Positions 60,359-64,000 of a DNA stretch of 64,000 nt are shown one piece after another. Under the pieces are notes generated by a model that was given only the letters and a program-made list of their open reading frames with translations, searched no databases and had not been told where the DNA came from. The translations under genes and the position numbers were made by a program. Every line of letters starts with the position of its first letter. Positions within the stretch are counted from its first letter, which is position 1. The DNA is taken from positions 682,001 through 746,000 of the forward strand of contig NZ_JAPEPB010000002.1 in the NCBI RefSeq assembly GCF_026340565.1, given 5' to 3'. The stretch comes from Kitasatospora sp. NBC_01287. Lineage in GTDB: Bacteria; Actinomycetota; Actinomycetes; Streptomycetales; Streptomycetaceae.

Positions 60359-61432
60359 ATGCCGAGTGTTTCCAGGCGCAGTGTCGCCGCTCCCGCAGCC
60401 GCGGTCTTCGCGCTGCTGCTGATCGGCGTCGGCGGATGCGGCGGCGGCAGTCCGACGGCGCACTCATCGCCAACAACCACGCCCGCGCCGTCGAGCGGCG
60501 CGGCGAGCGGTCCGGCGAGCGGCCCGGCGAGCAGCGCCCCGAGCAGCACGCCGAGCCCGTCGCCCACCGCCCAGGTCTCGCCGCTCACCGGGCTGCCCGG
60601 TGAGGCCGGGCGGATCGTCGCGGTGAAGATCGACAACATCGTCAACGCCCGCCCGCAGACCGGGATCAACTCGGCCGACGTGGTCTACGCGATCGAGGTG
60701 GAGGGTGGGCTCTCGCGGTTCCTCGCGGTCTACGACGGCAACAACCTGCCGCCGGGCGGCGCCGTCGGACCGGTGCGCAGCGCCCGGGAGAGCGACCTGC
60801 CGATCCTCCAGCAGTACGGCAAGGTCGCCTTCGCCTACTCCGGCGCGCTGAGCAAGTTCCTGCCGGTGCTGGCGCAGGCGGACATCTTCAACGCCTCGCC
60901 GCAGCAGGACGCGGGGCCGTACTTCCGGGGCACCAGCAAGGTCGCGCCGTTCAACCTCTATGTGAAGCCGGCGCAGGTCCTGCACGACTTCCCGGACTCG
61001 GCGCAGGCCAAGGACATCGGCTTCCGGTTCGGCCCCGCGCCCGACGGCGGCACGCCGACCAACAGCTTCACGGCGAAGATGCCGGCGGCCTCCTTCACCT
61101 TCAACTGGGACGCCACCCAGGGCAAGTACCTGGTGACGATGGACGGCCGGGCGGCGATGACCACCGACGCCGGGCAGATGGGCGCGCCGACCATCGTGGT
61201 GCAGAAGGTCGCCGAGACCACCTCGCCGCGCGGCTTCATGGACTCCCCCGGTGTCCCCTCCCCCTACGCGCCGACCGTCGGCAGCGGCGACGCGGTCATC
61301 CTGCGGGACGGCAAGGCGTACCAGGGCAGTTGGTCGCGGACCGACCCCAACGGGGGCACGACGTACAGCTATGCCGGGCAGCCGATGAACTTCCACCCCG
61401 GGCAGGTCTGGGTGGTGCTCGAACCGCAGTAG
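60359..61432 (+). CDS. DUF3048 family lipoprotein (YerB-like)
   Basis: 357 residues. ATG 60359 with AGGAGG 9 nt upstream. The signal peptide ends in lipobox IGVGGC, followed by a Ser/Pro/Thr-rich linker. The DUF3048 domain begins about residue 80: TGLPGEAGRIVAVKIDNIVNARPQTGINSADVVYAIEVEGGLSRFLAVY, then GAVGPVRSARESDL. The C-terminal half (ATQGKYLVTMDG to GQVWVVLEP) is the usual second domain. It is an exported, membrane-anchored protein of unknown function found widely in Gram-positives. Monocistronic, ended by a strong bidirectional hairpin. Confidence 0.92.
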   Translation: MPSVSRRSVAAPAAAVFALLLIGVGGCGGGSPTAHSSPTTTPAPSSGAASGPASGPASSAPSSTPSPSPTAQVSPLTGLPGEAGRIVAVKIDNIVNARPQTGINSADVVYAIEVEGGLSRFLAVYDGNNLPPGGAVGPVRSARESDLPILQQYGKVAFAYSGALSKFLPVLAQADIFNASPQQDAGPYFRGTSKVAPFNLYVKPAQVLHDFPDSAQAKDIGFRFGPAPDGGTPTNSFTAKMPAASFTFNWDATQGKYLVTMDGRAAMTTDAGQMGAPTIVVQKVAETTSPRGFMDSPGVPSPYAPTVGSGDAVILRDGKAYQGSWSRTDPNGGTTYSYAGQPMNFHPGQVWVVLEPQ

Positions 61433-61487
61433 CCGGCAGTGAGCCCGCAGTGAGCCGGTGGGACCCACACAGCACCCGCGCACGGCG

Positions 61488-61548
61488 GAGCCCCGACGCA
61501 CTGACCGCCCCGGACGATTCGTCCGGGGCGGTCAGTGCGTCGGGGCTC
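61488..61548. terminator. Long bidirectional hairpin between DUF3048 and DUF5709 genes
   Basis: About 30 bp of near-perfect stem (GAGCCCCGACGCACTGACCG with its complement) around a tiny loop at GGACGATTCGTCC. It lies between two convergent genes and should terminate both. Confidence 0.88.
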
Positions 61549-61581
61549 GTCCCGCGTCTTCGGGCGCGGCTCGTGGGCCGC

Positions 61582-62043
61582 TCAGGCCAGGTGCTCGGCC
61601 TCGGGGTCGTCCACGGTGTGCATCGCGGCCTCCTCCGCCGTGGCCGCGCCGCCGCAGATACCGTGGTCCTGCGCGATCTGCTCGCTGCGCGCGCCGTCCG
61701 GGGAGACCAACCGCCCGGTGCGGGCCTCCCCCGCCTCCGGGTCGAGCGGTTCCGCGTCGGTGCCGTAGGTGTCGCCGATGCCGTCGCCCTCGGGGGCCGC
61801 GACCTCGGGCAGCTCGGCGGCGAGCCGCCGGTCCAGGCTCTCGCCCAGCCGTTGCTCGTTCGCCGTGGTGCCGTACCGCTCCACCGCCAGCGGGCGGTCG
61901 GGCGTGGCGTAGCCCTCGTCCAGGGCCGATGCCACACCCCGGTCGTCCAGGGTGTCGGACGGCTCCAGCGGTCCGATGTCGTCCTGCACCTCGGAACCGT
62001 CGGGCTGGTAGACCTGGTCGCCCATCAACGCTTCTTCCGACAT
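61582..62043 (-). CDS. DUF5709 family protein
   Basis: A 153-residue acidic, soluble protein. ATG 62043 follows GAGGAGGATGGG; the longer frame to 62085 lacks a ribosome binding site. Characteristic stretches are DDIGPLEPSDTLDDRGV, LDEGYATPDRPLAVERYGTT and the C-terminal HTVDDPEAEHLA, as in actinobacterial DUF5709 proteins. Very Asp/Glu-rich, no membrane or signal segments. Function unknown. Monocistronic, ended by the hairpin at 61488-61548. Confidence 0.88.
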   Translation of the reverse strand: MSEEALMGDQVYQPDGSEVQDDIGPLEPSDTLDDRGVASALDEGYATPDRPLAVERYGTTANEQRLGESLDRRLAAELPEVAAPEGDGIGDTYGTDAEPLDPEAGEARTGRLVSPDGARSEQIAQDHGICGGAATAEEAAMHTVDDPEAEHLA

Positions 62044-62523
62044 CCCATCCTCCTCGCCGGACGCGGCCCCGCACAGACTCCACACGCCCAGCCTGGACCC
62101 CCGTCCAGCGGATCGCAGCCCGAGCGCCCCTCCGGGCCGCGATCCACGCCCGACAGCTCACGGCCGGCAGCTCACGGTCAGCAGCCACCGGCCAGCAGCT
62201 ACCGGCCAGCAGCTATCGGTCAGCAGCCGGGACCAGGACGCCGCGTGCCGAGGTTGAGAACCAGCCAAAAGGACCGACGACCACCGGGGCGGAACTGACG
62301 GACGGTCAGCAGTGGTGAAGGAGTGAGAAGAACGGCCGGATGACGCCCCCGGAGGGCGTTCCCCGCAATACCACGGGAAGGCCGAAAACGGATCAAGCCG
62401 ACCTTGACGCCACTGGGCGATCGGGCCATCCTCTTTCGGAGGATGCTCTCCGTTTTGCGGAGAGAAGCGCTCCACCGGTACACCTCACCGTCACATTCGC
62501 CGCGGATCAGCGGAAGGCCGTTC
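62044..62523. other. Divergent intergenic region DUF5709 / LuxR-type gene
   Basis: 480 bp. Degenerate repeats around CAGCAGC-ACCGGC occur at 62155-62230. The stretch 62270-62480 is relatively AT-rich and includes GGAGGATGCTCTCCG-like inverted sequences near 62438, probably the promoter of the downstream regulator. No gene seen. Confidence 0.5.
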
Positions 62524-62877
62524 ATGCGCCCGGAGAATGCCGAATCGGACACCGAGAACCGCTGCGTGTGCAGCGCCGGCAGACTCAGGGGGCGGGCGGT
62601 CGCGCCCACCCTGACCGCACTGGCGCGGCTGTCGGAGCGCGAGCGGGAGGTGCTGCTGCTGATCGCCTCGGCCTACAGCGACGCGGAGATCGCCACCCGG
62701 CTCTTCATCAGCCACCGCACCGTCCGCGCGCACGTCAGCGCCATCTTCGACAAGCTCGCGCTGGGCAGCCGGGTCGAGGCGGCGGTGGTCGGCACCTACG
62801 GGCTGCTGGGCTGCGCCCATGCCACCGAGGCGCTGCGGCCGGACGGCGCCGGACTGCCCGTCCTCGACCTCGTCTGA
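62524..62877 (+). CDS. Small LuxR/GerE-type DNA-binding regulator
   Basis: 117 residues, essentially a stand-alone LuxR-type helix-turn-helix: LSEREREVLLLIASAYSDAEIATRLFIS, then HRTVRAHVSAIFDKL. No receiver or ligand-binding domain; the first ~35 residues contain two Cys (RCVCSAG). ATG 62524 with GGAAGG 6 nt upstream is preferred over longer frames. Such short LuxR proteins often control adjacent secondary-metabolism genes; here it precedes, on the same strand, the SAT-type PKS gene at the right edge. It is followed by a terminator, so it is its own transcription unit. Confidence 0.88.
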   Translation: MRPENAESDTENRCVCSAGRLRGRAVAPTLTALARLSEREREVLLLIASAYSDAEIATRLFISHRTVRAHVSAIFDKLALGSRVEAAVVGTYGLLGCAHATEALRPDGAGLPVLDLV

Positions 62878-62918
62878 GCGCCGGCCCCGGGCACGACGGG
62901 GCAACGGTCGGGCAGGAC

Positions 62919-62949
62919 TGTCAGAAGTGACGATGACGACTCTCTGACA
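62919..62949. promoter_or_regulatory. Inverted repeat operator candidate
   Basis: TGTCAGA and TCTGACA arms are separated by 17 bp containing TGACGATGACGA. It lies between the LuxR-type gene and the terminator. It could be a binding site for that or another regulator. Confidence 0.45.
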
Positions 62950-62963
62950 TAGCCATGACGATA

Positions 62964-63012
62964 GAGGCAGTGAAACCCGGCCGGGCGCCCGGACGGGTGG
63001 CACTGCCTTTTT
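62964..63012 (+). terminator. Rho-independent terminator after the LuxR-type gene
   Basis: GGCAGTG (62966) pairs with CACTGCC (63001), with an inner ACCCG/CGGGT stem, followed directly by TTTTT. It is the clearest classical intrinsic terminator in the window. Confidence 0.85.
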
Positions 63013-63304
63013 CCCTGCCCGCTCCGTCTCCTCCCTGCCTTTCCGCGCTCCCTTATCCGCTTTCCCGGGCCTGCCGCCCGCCTGTTCCCGGCAACCGTCG
63101 GCGGCATTGTGCCGCCCCCGGATCGCGGCTGCCCGAATTCCGACCGGCACCGATTCCGACCGGCAATGATTCCGGCTGCCCGGATCCAGGCCGCCGCCCG
63201 GATTCGCCTCTCGAATCCGCCTCTCGAATTCGAGCGCCATCGCGCTTCCACGGCAGCACGACAGCACAGCAGCGCGGCCAATTCCTGACGACCTTGGGTG
63301 ACCC

Positions 63305-64000
63305 ATGCGCACACTGCTCCTCTTCGACGGTCTGGGCGGCTCCTGCGCCGACCTGATCACGGACCTGCGCGAGCGCTACCGGCAACCGGAGAACCGCGCC
63401 TTCTTCAGCGCGGTCTGCGAGGCGGTGGAGTGCGCGCTCGACCACGTCGGCGGCGAGACCTACCGCCGGCTGCTGCCCGCCGGGCTGCCGCTGCGGTCCT
63501 GGCTGCGGGCACCGGCCGCACCACCGGTGGCTCCGAGCGACTCGATCAGCGCGGGTGTCTGCACCCACGCGCTCCAGCTCTGCCAGCTGCAGCCGACCGG
63601 CCGGCAGGCCGTGCCGGGCGCGACGGCGGTGGGTGCGCTCGGCCTGAGCCTGGGCCTGCAGGCCGCGATCGTCGCGGGGCTCGACGCCCGCCGACCCGGC
63701 ACCTTCCTCGACCTGTGCGGCCGCTCCATGCGGCTGGTCGTGCTCGCCCTGGTCCGGGGCCACCAGCTGACGGCAGCGGACACCGTGGACCCGGCGCTGG
63801 TCGGCCGGTACGCGCGCGGCCGGCCCGGCGCCCAGCCGCCCGCGCCGATGGCCTCGGTGACCGGCGTCGGCCACCGGGCCCTGGCGGAGGCGGTGGCGCG
63901 CCACAACACCCGCCACAACACCCGCCGCCCCGCCCCGGCGACCGCCGGGCGCGCCGTCGAGGTGGGGCTGGTCGCCTCGCCGCGCACCCAACTGCTGAGC
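63305..64000 (+). CDS. N-terminal part of a probable SAT-domain polyketide synthase (truncated by window end)
   Basis: 232 codons visible, open to the right edge. The ATG at 63305 has a weak ribosome binding site (GGGTGA). The sequence resembles the starter-unit acyltransferase (SAT) domain that begins many iterative type I PKSs: MRTLLLFDGLGG, RAFFSAVCEAVECALDHVG, ISAGVCTHALQLCQLQ, then a GLSLG serine nucleophile elbow, FLDLCGRSMRLVVLALVRG and VGLVASPRT, which corresponds to the strand before the C-terminal acyltransferase part. If correct, a KS domain should follow outside the window. An unrelated acyltransferase is the alternative. The AT-like character is fairly clear; the SAT-PKS assignment is moderate. 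Confidence 0.6.
   Translation, partial: MRTLLLFDGLGGSCADLITDLRERYRQPENRAFFSAVCEAVECALDHVGGETYRRLLPAGLPLRSWLRAPAAPPVAPSDSISAGVCTHALQLCQLQPTGRQAVPGATAVGALGLSLGLQAAIVAGLDARRPGTFLDLCGRSMRLVVLALVRGHQLTAADTVDPALVGRYARGRPGAQPPAPMASVTGVGHRALAEAVARHNTRHNTRRPAPATAGRAVEVGLVASPRTQLLS

Larger units (their letters stand above)
62878..63304. other. Regulatory region upstream of the SAT-domain gene
   Basis: 427 bp. It contains an inverted repeat TGTCAGA/TCTGACA (62919-62949) with internal TGACGA direct repeats, a terminator with T-run at 62964-63012, and direct repeats of GATTCCGACCGGCA (about 63135-63180) and CGCCTCTCGAAT (about 63206-63232). No convincing gene. Confidence 0.6.

Noticed and set aside
62955..63356. 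A plus-strand frame between the LuxR-type and SAT genes
   Set aside because: It contains the intrinsic terminator, overlaps the SAT start and has atypical Pro/Ser-rich composition.

Overview
The window is very GC-rich, its genes overlap by 4 bp in long operons with many GTG starts, and it carries giant modular polyketide synthase (PKS) genes, an ECF sigma/anti-sigma pair, a class F-type sortase and a Tat-exported phosphoesterase. This points to a streptomycete-type actinobacterium (Streptomyces, Kitasatospora or a close relative); the genus cannot be fixed from this sequence alone.

Left part (1-34602, all minus strand): one end of a tetronate/spirotetronate polyketide cluster. Reading in the direction of transcription it holds a 4'-phosphopantetheinyl transferase, a FabH-like ketosynthase III, a stand-alone acyl carrier protein, a 2-oxoacid-dehydrogenase-E2-like acyltransferase, an alpha/beta hydrolase, a type II thioesterase, a four-module PKS with a KSQ loading module (6440 aa), and a second PKS that runs off the left edge. 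The KS III/ACP/E2-like/hydrolase set is the tetronate-forming and acetylation-elimination cassette known from agglomerin, abyssomicin and related pathways. Domain content predicts an acetate-primed, methyl-branched conjugated triene, then a ketone, then two methyl-bearing carbons separated by CH2. That matches the abyssomicin linear precursor plus one extra methyl. The FkbH-like glyceryl transferase such a pathway needs is not in the window.

Middle part: a degenerate, truncated GyrB-like gene lies between imperfect inverted repeats (34723-36563). Next comes an operon for an FAD amine oxidase, a DUF1365 protein, two cyclopropane/methyl fatty-acid synthases and a DUF1295 membrane protein, followed by rskA and sigK. 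This is the gene set of the mycobacterial sigK locus, and matching ECF-type promoters precede both sigK and the lipid operon. Then come a NicO metal transporter with a lipoprotein, and a DUF4331-sortase-TPR operon. A leaderless DHA2-type exporter with its MarR regulator and a Tat-exported metallophosphoesterase complete this part.

Right part: a compact operon at 58864-54595 encodes a 27-residue peptide, a PqqD-like/M50 metalloprotease fusion, a TPR protein and a flavin reductase. A 14-bp hairpin separates the peptide gene from the enzymes, and an array of about twelve 11-bp-phased repeats lies upstream. I do not recognise it as a described system, and it is the best candidate here for a new peptide-modification pathway. 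The window then holds an XRE regulator, a DUF3048 lipoprotein, a DUF5709 protein, a small LuxR-type regulator and, at the right edge, the start of a gene whose N-terminus looks like a starter-unit acyltransferase (SAT) domain, possibly a second unrelated PKS locus.

No tRNA, rRNA, transposase or CRISPR array was recognised.
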